DNA from: Mycolicibacterium porcinum
GTDB lineage: Bacteria; Actinomycetota; Actinomycetes; Mycobacteriales; Mycobacteriaceae
Reading direction: 5' to 3'
DNA: 64,000 nucleotides
NCBI GenBank assembly: GCA_002086835.1
Contig: MVIG01000014.1
Location: forward strand, 62,001-126,000
The notes under the pieces are model-generated. The model did not search any database. It saw nothing but the letters and a program-made list of their open reading frames with translations, and was not told where the DNA came from. This document shows positions 33,499-42,410 of this stretch, piece after piece. Numbering within the stretch: position 1 is the first letter of the stretch; the number at the start of each line of letters is the position of its first letter. The position numbers and the translations under genes are program-made.

Positions 33499-34568
33499 TT
33501 GCCGATCCCGCCGAGAATCGGCTGGGACTCCACGATGCCCTCGTCACTCGGTGCGAGCCCCTCTCCGAACACGCGAACCTGCTGGCGTTCACGAAGCGTG
33601 AAGTGCGCCTGGCTCGGCGCGTCATAGCCGAAGCGGCGCTGAGCCTCTCGGGGTGTGGTGGTGATCGGGTCCTTGGGCGGAACCGACAGCAGCACCCGCG
33701 CGCCGATCGGCAGGGTCGCCGGGGACAGCAGCCGAAGCAGAATCAGCTGGAGCCGCTTACTCATGGCGATCAGGGTGAAGGAGGCACTCAGCGGCGGGAC
33801 CACCAGCGCGTCGAGCACACGGGAGGTACTGAGCCCGGCCATCTTTCGCATCCAGCGCGGCATGGTGGCCAGAGTGCCGCGGCGCAGGAACGCGGTGATC
33901 ACCACAGTGCCGGGCCGCAACAGCAGCGGCATCTTGGGCAACATCACCTCGGCGCCGAGCAGATGATGCATGGCCTGCCTGGCGATATCCGAGCCGATCA
34001 ACTGCGGCCGCATCTTCTCGAAGTACTCGCGGATGCCCTCGCGGGTCAGCGGTATGTCGGACGGATCGCAGGTCTGCAGCTCGGCGGCGATCGCGCATTC
34101 CCGCCAGTACTGCAGCTCCTCTTCCGGCGACAGCCGGCCGGGACCGTACTTCTCGTAGGCCACCAGGATGGAGTGCCACGCGGTCAGGTGGATCCACAGC
34201 TGCGAGGCAGGATCGTTGGCGTCGTAGGTCTTTCCGGTGACCGGGTCCGTGCCGATGGCCTTGGAGTGGATCTTGACCAGGACGTCGGCGGCCTTCGTGG
34301 TCGAGCGGCTGTCGTCGAACGCGACCATGGCGAAGTAGCGCAGCGTCCGGTCATATCGGGTGCGCGGGCGGGAGTAGATCTCGTGGGTCTTGTCGACCGC
34401 GGCGACGAGTGCGGGGTCGAGTTCTTCGATGACGACGGCGCGCTGGAAGCCGATCGACAACGAGGTGGGGTAGCTCCACACCTTCCACGTCACGGAGTCG
34501 GGGCCGAAGAACCCGTAGTCCTCCCCCGGTTCCGTCTCGGGCAAGGTCAGCCAGTCACGGATCGTCAT
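33495..34568 (-). CDS. MpaB-like oxygenase (DUF2236 family)
   Basis: A 357-residue protein. Seen: FFGPDSVTWKVWSYPTSLSI near residue 20, RPRTRYDRTLRYFAMVAFDD, LWIHLTAWHSILVAYEKYG near 145, and ARQAMHHLLGAEVMLPKMPL near 215. These histidine-containing blocks belong to the DUF2236/MpaB group, which includes haem enzymes such as latex-clearing protein and the MpaB oxygenase. The substrate is unknown. ATG 34568 has GGGGGCGTG upstream. First gene of an operon with a small membrane protein and TetR; two CTAC/GTAG palindromes overlap its promoter. Confidence 0.78.
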   Translation of the reverse strand: MTIRDWLTLPETEPGEDYGFFGPDSVTWKVWSYPTSLSIGFQRAVVIEELDPALVAAVDKTHEIYSRPRTRYDRTLRYFAMVAFDDSRSTTKAADVLVKIHSKAIGTDPVTGKTYDANDPASQLWIHLTAWHSILVAYEKYGPGRLSPEEELQYWRECAIAAELQTCDPSDIPLTREGIREYFEKMRPQLIGSDIARQAMHHLLGAEVMLPKMPLLLRPGTVVITAFLRRGTLATMPRWMRKMAGLSTSRVLDALVVPPLSASFTLIAMSKRLQLILLRLLSPATLPIGARVLLSVPPKDPITTTPREAQRRFGYDAPSQAHFTLRERQQVRVFGEGLAPSDEGIVESQPILGGIGK

Positions 34569-34577
34569 CACGCCCCC

Positions 34578-34620
34578 ATTTCCTACACGGTGTAGAAAAA
34601 AGCTACGTTGTGTAGGAAAT
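34578..34620. promoter_or_regulatory. Double operator of the MpaB-like operon
   Basis: ATTTCCTACAC (34578-34588) and GTGTAGGAAAT (34610-34620) are perfect 11-base inverted arms. Within the block, CTACAC-G-GTGTAG (34583-34595) and CTAC-GTTGT-GTAG (34603-34615) are two palindromes 20 bases apart. The block begins 10 bases before the start codon at 34568. The TetR gene at 32649-33272, in the same operon, is the likely binder. Confidence 0.7.
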
Positions 34621-34664
34621 CCGGTCAAGGGTCTGCGCCAGGGTTTTCGGCGGACGCTCGGGCG

Positions 34665-35228
34665 TCAGTTCGCGACGACGGCCTTGAGCTCGGCGAACGC
34701 CGCGTCGACCACCTCGGCCAAATCGGCGCCGTCGGACGCCGAGACCCATTGTCCGAACGCCACTTTGAACACCGCGACGCCGGTCTGCGCGGCCAGGCTG
34801 GCAGCGGGCTCGGGAATGCCGCGGGCACGCAGAGCCTCGGCGGTGACGGTGGCGAGCGCGGCGAGCTTGGCGAGCTCACGCTCCTGCAGACCCGGATTGA
34901 CGTCGATGACAGCCTGCCGCCGCCGGGCGTGGTCCTGCCGTTCGACGAAGATCGCCGTCACCGCCCTCAGTGCCGTCCTGACCATCTCCAGCGCCGAGGC
35001 CGACTCCGGCGCGTCCGCGATCGCGCCCACGAGGGTGTCGCTCAGCAGGTGCTCGCCCCAGAACAGAACCTCGCGCTTGTCGGCGAAATGACGGAAGTAG
35101 GTCCGCTCGGTCAGACCGGCCCGCTCGGCGATCTCGGCGACGGCAGTCTGCTCGAAGCCCTGCTCGCCGAACAGCGCGAGCGCCGCCTCTTCCAGCCGGC
35201 CACGGGCATTGGGTTCCCATCGCGCCAT
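34665..35228 (-). CDS. TetR-family regulator (divergent to epimerase)
   Basis: A 187-residue TetR regulator. DNA-binding domain: LEEAALALFGEQGFEQTAVA and IAERAGLTERTYFRHFADKR. The helical C-terminal domain has no recognised ligand motif. ATG 35228 is six bases from TAGAAT (35235-35240, minus strand), so the message is probably leaderless. Two 21-base palindromes start right behind that -10 box and extend to the divergent epimerase gene, so autoregulation and control of the epimerase are both expected. Confidence 0.85.
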   Translation of the reverse strand: MARWEPNARGRLEEAALALFGEQGFEQTAVAEIAERAGLTERTYFRHFADKREVLFWGEHLLSDTLVGAIADAPESASALEMVRTALRAVTAIFVERQDHARRRQAVIDVNPGLQERELAKLAALATVTAEALRARGIPEPAASLAAQTGVAVFKVAFGQWVSASDGADLAEVVDAAFAELKAVVAN

Positions 35229-35242
35229 CCCGAGATTCTATG

Positions 35243-35296
35243 TGATGACAGTTGCTGCCATCAGGCGTATGGTCTTGATGACAGCAACTGACATCA
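35243..35296. promoter_or_regulatory. Two identical-consensus TetR operators
   Basis: Sites 35243-35263 and 35276-35296 both read TGATGACAG, three bases, CTG, one base, CATCA. Their arms TGATGNCAG and CTGNCATCA are perfectly symmetric. Centres are 33 bases apart, three helical turns. They fill the gap between the divergent TetR (35228) and epimerase (35311) genes. Confidence 0.8.
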
Positions 35297-35310
35297 CTGT
35301 GGAGGTTCCC

Positions 35311-36189
35311 ATGCGGATATTCGTCACCGGCGCATCCGGCTTCATCGGCTCCGCCGTCGTACCCGAACTCATCGGGGCCGGCCATCAGGTCCTCGGACTG
35401 GCCAGGTCCGACGCGTCGGCAGCAGCCCTGCGAGCCGCAGGCGCGGACGTACACCGCGGCGACCTGAACGACCTGGACAGCCTCCGGTCCGGCGGGCAGG
35501 CCGCCGACGGCGTCGTCCACCTGGCCTTCGTGCACGATTTCGACGCGTTCGCCGCCGCGGGTGAGACCGACCGCCGTGCCATCGAGGCACTCGGCGAGAC
35601 GCTCGCCGGGTCCGACCGGCCGCTGGTCGTGGCATCCGGCACCACCGGCGTCCGGCTGGGCGAGATCGCCACCGAGGACGACGCGGTGACGCCCGGTTCG
35701 CCGCGCGTCTCCGAGGCGACGGCGTTGACGTTCGCCGACCGAGGCGTGCGCTCATCCGTGGTGCGCCTGCCACCCTCGGTCCACGGGCCCGGCGACCACG
35801 GATTCGTCCCGCGGCTCATCGAGATCGCCCGGGAACGGGGCGCCTCGGGCTACCCCGGCGACGGCTCCAACCGCTGGTCTGCCGTGCACCGGCTCGACGC
35901 CGCGCGACTGATCCGGCGGGCCGTCGAATCGGCGCCGCCAGGCTCGCGGCTGCATGCGGTCGCCGAGCAGGGCATCCCCGTCCGCGACATCGCCGGCCTG
36001 ATCGGCAAGCAACTCCAACTACCCGTCACCAGCATCTCCCCCGATGCGGTGACCGAACACTTCGGATGGATCGGCGCGTTCTTCTCGCTGGACGCCCCCG
36101 CATCGAGCACGCACACCAGGGACCAGTTCGACTGGACACCAACCGAGCTCGGACTGCTCGACGACCTCGCGCTCGATCACTACTTCTGA
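35311..36189 (+). CDS. NAD-dependent epimerase/dehydratase family protein
   Basis: A 292-residue extended SDR. MRIFVTGASGFIGSAVVPEL contains the GxxGxxG NAD motif; VVHLAFVHDFDAFAAAGETD and WSAVHRLDAARLIRRAVES follow. The catalytic tyrosine of classical SDRs is not obvious (the region reads PRVSEATALTFADRG), which is typical of the atypical SDR5-like NAD(P)-binding proteins. The substrate is unknown. ATG 35311 follows GGAGG. It is divergent from its presumed TetR repressor and precedes dprE2, but a separate promoter for dprE2 seems likely. Confidence 0.78.
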   Translation: MRIFVTGASGFIGSAVVPELIGAGHQVLGLARSDASAAALRAAGADVHRGDLNDLDSLRSGGQAADGVVHLAFVHDFDAFAAAGETDRRAIEALGETLAGSDRPLVVASGTTGVRLGEIATEDDAVTPGSPRVSEATALTFADRGVRSSVVRLPPSVHGPGDHGFVPRLIEIARERGASGYPGDGSNRWSAVHRLDAARLIRRAVESAPPGSRLHAVAEQGIPVRDIAGLIGKQLQLPVTSISPDAVTEHFGWIGAFFSLDAPASSTHTRDQFDWTPTELGLLDDLALDHYF

Positions 36190-36252
36190 GCCCCAATGGC
36201 CTGGCCTGGACGTTCGGCTTCGAGGGAGGGGGCGCACGGTACCCTCGTCACG

Positions 36253-36300
36253 ATGTCCCCCGAGGCTTGGAGCTGCGCTAGATGGTGTTCGACGCCGTAG
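36253..36300 (+). CDS. Possible leaderless upstream ORF overlapping the dprE2 start
   Basis: ATG 36253 lies seven bases after TACCCT (36240-36245). The 15-codon frame [15 protein letters not shown] ends in TAG at 36298-36300, 19 bases inside dprE2 in another frame. A ribosome initiating at the mRNA 5' end would translate it first, and dprE2 (ATG 36282) would depend on re-initiation or on GGAG at 36267-36270. Cysteines at 8 and 12 recall regulatory Cys-containing leader peptides. It could equally be chance. Confidence 0.35.
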   Translation: MSPEAWSCARWCSTP

Positions 36301-37046
36301 GTAACCCCCAGACGATTCTGCTGCTCGGCGGCACCTCAGAGATCGGGCTGGCGATCTGTGAGCGCTATCTGCGCGACGCGTCGGCCCGCATCGTGCTGGC
36401 CGCCCTGCCCGGCGATCCGGGCCGCGACGACGCGGTGGCCCAGCTGCGGAAGGCCGGCGCGAGTTCGGTGGAAGTCATCGACTTCGACGCGGTCGACACG
36501 GCCAGCCACCCCGATGTGATCGACAAGGCCTTCAGCGGAGGCGACGTCGATGTCGCGATCGTCGCGTTCGGTCTGCTCGGCGACGCCGAGGAGCTGTGGC
36601 AGAACCAGCGCAAGGCCGTGCAGATCGCCGAGATCAACTACACCGCAGCCGTTTCCGTCGGCGTCCTGGTCGGCGAGAAGATGCGGGCCCAGGGCTACGG
36701 CCAGATCATTGCGATGAGCTCGGCCGCCGGTGAGCGGGTCCGCCGGTCCAACTTCGTCTACGGCTCCACCAAGGCCGGACTCGACGGGTTCTACCTCGGC
36801 CTCGGCGAAGCACTGCGCGAATTCGGGGTGAAGGTGCTGGTGATCCGGCCCGGCCAGGTGCGCACCCGGATGAGCGCGCACGTCAAGGAAGCCCCGCTCA
36901 CCGTCGACAAGGAATACGTCGCCGACCTGGCCGTCACGGCGTCGGCCAAGGGCAAGGAGCTGGTCTGGGCGCCAGGTGCGTTCCGCTACGTGATGATGGT
37001 TCTGCGGCACATCCCGCGGCCCATCTTCCGCAAGCTTCCTATCTGA
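36282..37046 (+). CDS. dprE2: Decaprenylphosphoryl-2-keto-ribose reductase DprE2
   Basis: A 254-residue classical SDR. NAD motif [17 protein letters not shown] near residue 15; catalytic serine in [10 protein letters not shown] and the Tyr/Lys pair in [14 protein letters not shown]. It reduces the keto product of DprE1 to decaprenyl-phosphoarabinose, the only arabinose donor for AftA and the Emb enzymes. Its stop shares one base with the aftA start (TGATG). In this genome an accessory block of seven genes separates it from dprE1, and it has its own promoter candidate (TACCCT 36240-36245). Confidence 0.95.
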   Translation: MVFDAVGNPQTILLLGGTSEIGLAICERYLRDASARIVLAALPGDPGRDDAVAQLRKAGASSVEVIDFDAVDTASHPDVIDKAFSGGDVDVAIVAFGLLGDAEELWQNQRKAVQIAEINYTAAVSVGVLVGEKMRAQGYGQIIAMSSAAGERVRRSNFVYGSTKAGLDGFYLGLGEALREFGVKVLVIRPGQVRTRMSAHVKEAPLTVDKEYVADLAVTASAKGKELVWAPGAFRYVMMVLRHIPRPIFRKLPI

Positions 37047-38917
37047 TGCAGGTGCGTCCGGCCAGGGTCATCGGACACATGGTGATCGCCCTGATGCTCG
37101 CCTCGGCGGTCGCCGGGGTGTCGATCGCCGCGATCGCCCAGGTCCAATGGCCGGCCTACAACACGTCCAACCAGCTGCACGCGCTCACCACGGTCGGGCA
37201 GGTCGGCTCCCTGGCCGGAATCCTGGCCGCCGGCCTGATCTGGCGGCGGGGCCGGCGCACCCTGGCCCGGCTGGCCGCGCTGATCTTCCTGTCGGCGTTC
37301 TCGGTGGTCACCCTGGCGATGCCGCTGGGCGCCACCAAGCTGTACCTGTTCGGGGTCTCGGTCGACCAGCAGTTCCGCACCGAGTACCTGACCCGGCTGG
37401 CCGACGCCCCGGGCCTGAACGACATGACCTACTTCGGGCTGCCGCCGTACTACCCGGCCGGCTGGTTCTGGATGGGTGGGCGGATCGCCGCCGCCACCGA
37501 CACCCCGGCCTGGGAGATGTTCAAGCCCTGGTCGATCGTCTCGATCACCATCGCCGTCGCACTCGCATTCGTGTTGTGGGCGACCATGATTCGCTTCGAG
37601 TACGCACTGATCGTCACCACCGCGAGCACCGCGGCCATGCTGGCCTACTCCTCCACCGAACCCTATGCCGCGATCATCACCGTGCTGCTGCCCCCGGTGT
37701 TCGTCCTGGCCTGGTCCGGCCTGAGGGGCAAAACGCGCAACGGCGGCTGGGCCGCCGTCGTCGGCGTCGGGATCTTCCTCGGCTTCGCCGCCCTCTTCTA
37801 CACCCTGCTGCTGGCGTACTGCGCCTTCACGCTGGCGCTCATGGCGCTGGTGCTCGCCGTCGCGCGCCGCAGCATCGACCCGCTGGTGCGGCTTGGGGTC
37901 ATCGCAGTGATCTCGGGACTCATCGCCCTCATCACCTGGGGCCCGTACCTGCTGGCCGCGATGCGCGGTCAGCCCGCGGAGAAGGGCACCGCCCAGCACT
38001 ACCTGCCCGACGCCGGCGCGCAACTGACCTTCCCGATGCTGAGCTTCACGTTGCTCGGCGCGCTGTGCATGCTCGGCACGCTGTGGCTGGTGGTCCGAGC
38101 CCGCAACTCGACGCGCGCCGGAGCACTGGCCGTCGCGGTGCTCGGCGTCTACGCCTGGTCCCTGCTGTCGATGCTGACCACCCTGGCCGGCACCACGCTG
38201 CTGTCCTTCCGCTTGCAGCCCGCGCTGACCGTGCTGCTCACCACCGCCGGGGCGTTCGGCTTCATCGAGACGGCACAGGCGATCGCCAGGCGGTACCAGC
38301 CGGAAACCGCGCAGCGTGTCATCACCGCGGCCGCCGCCGTCGGCGCGATCGGCGCCATCACGTTCACCCAGGACATCCCCGACGTGCTGCGCCCCGACAT
38401 CAACGTGGCCTACACCGACACCGACGGCACGGGCCAGCGGGCCGACCGCCGCCCTCCGGGGGCCGAGCGCTACTACCGCGAGATCGACGCCAAGATCGCC
38501 GAGGTCACGGGGGTCCCGCGCAACCAGACCGTGGTGCTGACAGCCGACTACAGCTTCCTGTCGTACTACCCCTACTACGGATTCCAGGGGCTGACGTCGC
38601 ACTACGCCAACCCGCTGGCCGAGTTCGACAAGCGGGCCAAGGCCATCGAGGGCTGGGCCACGCTCAGCAAGGCCGACCAGTTCGTGAAGGCCCTTGACGA
38701 ACTGCCATGGAAAGCGCCGACCGTGTTTTTGATGAGACACGGCGCCAACGACACCTACACGTTGCGCCTGGCCTCCGACGTCTACCCCAACCAGCCGAAC
38801 GTGCGCCGCTACCACGTGGCGCTCGACGCAGCACTGTTCAAAGATCCACGTTTCGAGGTGACCGACATCGGCCCGTTCGTCCTGGCGATCAGAAAGCCCG
38901 TTCCCGATGGCCATTAA
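37046..38917 (+). CDS. aftA: Galactan 5-O-arabinofuranosyltransferase AftA
   Basis: A 623-residue GT-C membrane enzyme (Rv3792 type) that puts the first arabinose on galactan. About 11 hydrophobic segments (e.g. [60 protein letters not shown]) precede a C-terminal outer domain from about residue 450 ([20 protein letters not shown]). ATG 37046 is fused to the dprE2 stop, and its end overlaps embC by 11 bases, so dprE2-aftA-embC are translationally linked. Confidence 0.94.
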   Translation: MQVRPARVIGHMVIALMLASAVAGVSIAAIAQVQWPAYNTSNQLHALTTVGQVGSLAGILAAGLIWRRGRRTLARLAALIFLSAFSVVTLAMPLGATKLYLFGVSVDQQFRTEYLTRLADAPGLNDMTYFGLPPYYPAGWFWMGGRIAAATDTPAWEMFKPWSIVSITIAVALAFVLWATMIRFEYALIVTTASTAAMLAYSSTEPYAAIITVLLPPVFVLAWSGLRGKTRNGGWAAVVGVGIFLGFAALFYTLLLAYCAFTLALMALVLAVARRSIDPLVRLGVIAVISGLIALITWGPYLLAAMRGQPAEKGTAQHYLPDAGAQLTFPMLSFTLLGALCMLGTLWLVVRARNSTRAGALAVAVLGVYAWSLLSMLTTLAGTTLLSFRLQPALTVLLTTAGAFGFIETAQAIARRYQPETAQRVITAAAAVGAIGAITFTQDIPDVLRPDINVAYTDTDGTGQRADRRPPGAERYYREIDAKIAEVTGVPRNQTVVLTADYSFLSYYPYYGFQGLTSHYANPLAEFDKRAKAIEGWATLSKADQFVKALDELPWKAPTVFLMRHGANDTYTLRLASDVYPNQPNVRRYHVALDAALFKDPRFEVTDIGPFVLAIRKPVPDGH

Positions 38918-41900
38918 TTCCGGCGCGGACACGCCGATAGCATCAGAGCCCGTGACGGGACCGCAGGGAACCGCCGGCAGCAACCACCGGACGGTGCGGC
39001 TCATCGCGATCGTCGCCGGTCTGCTCGGCGTACTGATGGCGGTGGCGACACCGCTGCTTCCGGTCAAGCAGACCACCGCCCAGCTCAACTGGCCGCAGAA
39101 CGGCACCTGGCAGAGCGTCAACGCCCCGCTGATCGGGTACGTCGCCACCGACCTGACCATCAGCGTGCCGTGCCAGGCCGCCGCCGGGCTGGCCGGACCG
39201 GAGAACCGGGGCCGCACGGTCCTGTTGTCCACCGTCCCCAAGCAGGCGCCCAAGGCCGTCGACCGCGGCCTGCTGATCGAGCGGGTCAACAACGACCTGC
39301 TGGTGATCGTGCGCAACACCCCCGTGGTCAGCGCACCGTTGGACGCGGTGCTCAGCCCGGCCTGCCAGACGCTGACGTTCACCGCGCACGCCGACAAGGT
39401 GACCGGCGAATTCGTCGGGCTGACCCAGCGCGACGCCAGCGCCACCGCCGACCACCCCGACGCTCCCCTGCGCGGTGAGCGCGGCGGCTACGACTTCCGG
39501 CCGCAGATCGTCGGCGTCTTCACCGACCTGTCCGGCCCGGCGCCCGATGGCCTGAAATTCTCGGCCACCATCGACTCCCGCTACAGCAGTGCCCCGACGC
39601 TGCTCAAGATGATGGCGATGATCATCGGTGTCGCGATGACCGTCATCGCGCTCGGCGCGCTGCACCGTCTCGACACCGCCGACGGCGTCCGGCACCGACG
39701 CTTCCTGCCGCCCCGCTGGTGGTCGATGACACCGCTGGACGGACTCGTCACCGCAGTGCTGGTGTGGTGGCACTTCGTCGGGGCCAACACCTCCGACGAC
39801 GGCTACATCCTGACCATGGCCCGGGTGTCCGAGCATGCCGGCTACATGGCCAACTACTACCGCTGGTTCGGCACCCCCGAAGCCCCGTTCGGCTGGTACT
39901 ACGACCTGCTGGCGCTGTGGGCCCACGTCTCCACCTCCAGCATCTGGCTCCGGCTCCCCACCCTGCTCATGGCCCTGGCCTGCTGGTGGGTGATCAGCCG
40001 TGAAGTGCTGCCGCGGCTCGGCCGCGCCGTCAAGACCAACCGCGCGGCGGCCTGGACCGCCGCGGGCATGTTCCTGGCGTTCTGGCTGCCGCTCAACAAC
40101 GGTCTGCGGCCCGAACCGATCATCGCCCTCGGCATCCTGCTGACCTGGTGTTCGGTGGAACGCGGCGTGGCCACCAACCGGATGCTGCCGGTGGCCGTCG
40201 CGATCATCATCGGCGCCCTCACGCTGTTCTCCGGTCCCACCGGCATCGCCGCCATCGGCGCCCTGCTGGTCGCCGTGGGACCGCTGAAAACCATTGTGGC
40301 CCGGCATACTTCACGCTTCGGCCATCTGCCGCTGCTGGCCCCGATCCTGGCCGCCTGCACCGTGACGATCATCCTGATCTTCCGCGACCAGACCCTGGCC
40401 GGTGAGCTGCAGGCCAGCACCTTCAAATCCGCCGTCGGCCCCAGCCTGGCCTGGTTCGATGAGCACATCCGATACTCGCGGCTGTTCACCAGCAGCCCGG
40501 ACGGCTCGGTGGCGCGGCGCTTCGCGGTGCTGACCCTGCTGGTGGCGCTGGCGGTTTCGGTGGCGATGACGCTGCGCAAGGGCCGCATCCCCGGTACCGC
40601 CGCAGGCCCGAGCCGGCGCATCATCGGCATCACGATCATCTCGTTCTTGGCGATGATGTTCACCCCGACCAAGTGGACCCATCACTTCGGCGTGTTCGCC
40701 GGGCTGGCCGGATCGCTCGGTGCACTGGCCGCGGTCGCGGTGACGGCCGCCGCGATGAAATCCCGGCGCAACCGGTCGATGTTCGCCGCGCTCGTGCTGT
40801 TCGTCATGGCGCTGTCGTTCGCGACCGTCAACGGCTGGTGGTACGTCTCCAACTTCGGAGTGCCCTGGTCGAACTCGTTCCCCGAGTGGCACTTCGGGTT
40901 CACCACGATGTTGCTGGGCGTGTCGGTCCTGGCGCTGCTGCTGGCGGCCTGGTTCCACTTCACCGACCGCGACGAATCCCCGGACGAGCCCCAGCGCCGC
41001 TGGCAGCGGATCGTGCAATCTCCGCTGGCGATCGCCGCGTGGCTGCTGGTGATGTTCGAGGTGATCTCGCTGACCCTGGCGATGACCGCCCAGTACCCGG
41101 CCTGGTCGGTCGGGCGCTCCAACCTCGAGGCGCTCACCGGCAAGACCTGCGGACTGGCCAACGACGTGATGGTCGAGGAGAACGCGAACGCCGGCCTGCT
41201 GGCCCCGATCAGCGAGCCGCCCGGGCAGGCGCTCGGCGCGGTCACCGCGCAGGGATTCGGCCCCAACGGCATCCCCTCGGACGTCTCGGCCGACCCGGTG
41301 ATGGAACAGCCCGGTGCGGGCAACTTCGCCGACACCGACTCGGGCACCGTCACCGGCAGCGAGGTGGGTACCGAGGGCGGCACCACCGCGGCCGCCGGGA
41401 TCAACGGATCCCGGGCCCGGCTGCCCTACGGCCTCGACCCGGCCACCACCCCGGTGCTGGGCAGCTGGCGCGCCGGCACCCAGCAGCCCGCCATCATGCG
41501 CTCGGCCTGGTACCGGCTGCCCGATCGCGACAAGGCCGGCCCGCTGCTGGTCGTGGCGGCCGCGGGCCGCTTCGATCCGGGCGAGGTCGTGGTGCAGTGG
41601 GCCACCGATGCGCAGGCCGCCGAGAACAAGCCCGGCGGCGGTGTCGGATTCGCCGATGTGGGCGCGGCGCCGGCCTGGCGCAACCTGCGCGCCCCGATGG
41701 CCGCCATCCCACGCGAGGCCACCCAGATCCGCCTGGTCGCCTCCGACGACGACCTGGCCCCGCAGCACTGGATCGCGGTGACCCCGCCGCGGATCCCGCA
41801 GCTGCGCACCCTGCAGGACGTCGTCGGATCACAGGACCCGGTGCTGCTGGACTGGCTGGTGGGCCTGGCGTTCCCGTGCCAGCGGCCGTTCGGCCACCAG

Positions 41901-42185
41901 TACGGCGTCACCGAGGTGCCCAAGTGGCGGATCCTGCCGGACCGCTTCGGCGCCGAGGCCAACTCGCCGGTGATGGACTACCTGGGCGGTGGCCCGCTGG
42001 GCATCTCCGAACTGCTGCTGCGGCCGTCGAGCGTGCCGACATATCTGAAGGACGACTGGTTCCGGGACTGGGGCTCACTGCAACGGCTCACGCCGTGGTA
42101 CCCGGACGCCGAACCGGCCCGCCTGGACCTGGGCACCGCGATCCGCAGCGGACTGTGGAGCCCGGCCCCGCTACGACACAGCTAG
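38907..42185 (+). CDS. embC: Arabinosyltransferase EmbC
   Basis: A 1092-residue GT-C enzyme; the EmbC branch builds the arabinan of lipoarabinomannan. Seen: [20 protein letters not shown] at the N-terminus, the catalytic loop [20 protein letters not shown] near residue 292, the [20 protein letters not shown] segment near 590, and the long C-terminal carbohydrate-binding region from about 720. Synteny after aftA and before embA fixes the identity among the three paralogues. GTG-free start ATG 38907 lies within the aftA end. Confidence 0.95.
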   Translation: MAINSGADTPIASEPVTGPQGTAGSNHRTVRLIAIVAGLLGVLMAVATPLLPVKQTTAQLNWPQNGTWQSVNAPLIGYVATDLTISVPCQAAAGLAGPENRGRTVLLSTVPKQAPKAVDRGLLIERVNNDLLVIVRNTPVVSAPLDAVLSPACQTLTFTAHADKVTGEFVGLTQRDASATADHPDAPLRGERGGYDFRPQIVGVFTDLSGPAPDGLKFSATIDSRYSSAPTLLKMMAMIIGVAMTVIALGALHRLDTADGVRHRRFLPPRWWSMTPLDGLVTAVLVWWHFVGANTSDDGYILTMARVSEHAGYMANYYRWFGTPEAPFGWYYDLLALWAHVSTSSIWLRLPTLLMALACWWVISREVLPRLGRAVKTNRAAAWTAAGMFLAFWLPLNNGLRPEPIIALGILLTWCSVERGVATNRMLPVAVAIIIGALTLFSGPTGIAAIGALLVAVGPLKTIVARHTSRFGHLPLLAPILAACTVTIILIFRDQTLAGELQASTFKSAVGPSLAWFDEHIRYSRLFTSSPDGSVARRFAVLTLLVALAVSVAMTLRKGRIPGTAAGPSRRIIGITIISFLAMMFTPTKWTHHFGVFAGLAGSLGALAAVAVTAAAMKSRRNRSMFAALVLFVMALSFATVNGWWYVSNFGVPWSNSFPEWHFGFTTMLLGVSVLALLLAAWFHFTDRDESPDEPQRRWQRIVQSPLAIAAWLLVMFEVISLTLAMTAQYPAWSVGRSNLEALTGKTCGLANDVMVEENANAGLLAPISEPPGQALGAVTAQGFGPNGIPSDVSADPVMEQPGAGNFADTDSGTVTGSEVGTEGGTTAAAGINGSRARLPYGLDPATTPVLGSWRAGTQQPAIMRSAWYRLPDRDKAGPLLVVAAAGRFDPGEVVVQWATDAQAAENKPGGGVGFADVGAAPAWRNLRAPMAAIPREATQIRLVASDDDLAPQHWIAVTPPRIPQLRTLQDVVGSQDPVLLDWLVGLAFPCQRPFGHQYGVTEVPKWRILPDRFGAEANSPVMDYLGGGPLGISELLLRPSSVPTYLKDDWFRDWGSLQRLTPWYPDAEPARLDLGTAIRSGLWSPAPLRHS

Positions 42186-42410
42186 GCACCGCCGTCGGGG
42201 CCAGGTGCCGAGCACTACGCGGCGAATTGCAGTCACCATCAAGCAGCTATCCGCCGCACAAGCACCTGCGAGCCCGAATCCGGGTGCGCCTGCCCGCAGG
42301 GGTCCTGCGCCGTCTCGGTGACGCCGCTTGATTAGAAGTTCGCACACACACTCACCAAAAGGGCGACGGAGAACAGGGCCTCACATACGGGTCGCATAAC
42401 ATCGAGCCTC
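42186..42410 (+). promoter_or_regulatory. embC-embA gap with embA promoter candidate
   Basis: 225 bases without a gene. TAACAT (42397-42402) lies eight bases before the embA GTG, implying a leaderless embA-embB transcript. Upstream changes near embA affect ethambutol resistance in M. tuberculosis, so this promoter is functionally important in relatives. I see no repeat or RNA gene in the remainder. Confidence 0.5.

Noticed and set aside
36986..39445. Open frame of 819 codons on the minus strand
   Set aside because: It runs antisense to aftA and embC, is rich in Arg, Gly, His and Gln, and has no domain; a GC-driven shadow frame.
42232..42331. Possible short gene in the embC-embA gap
   Set aside because: A short Arg-rich open frame exists, but without start signal or ribosome site; it is the tail of a frame antisense-free but out of phase with embC.
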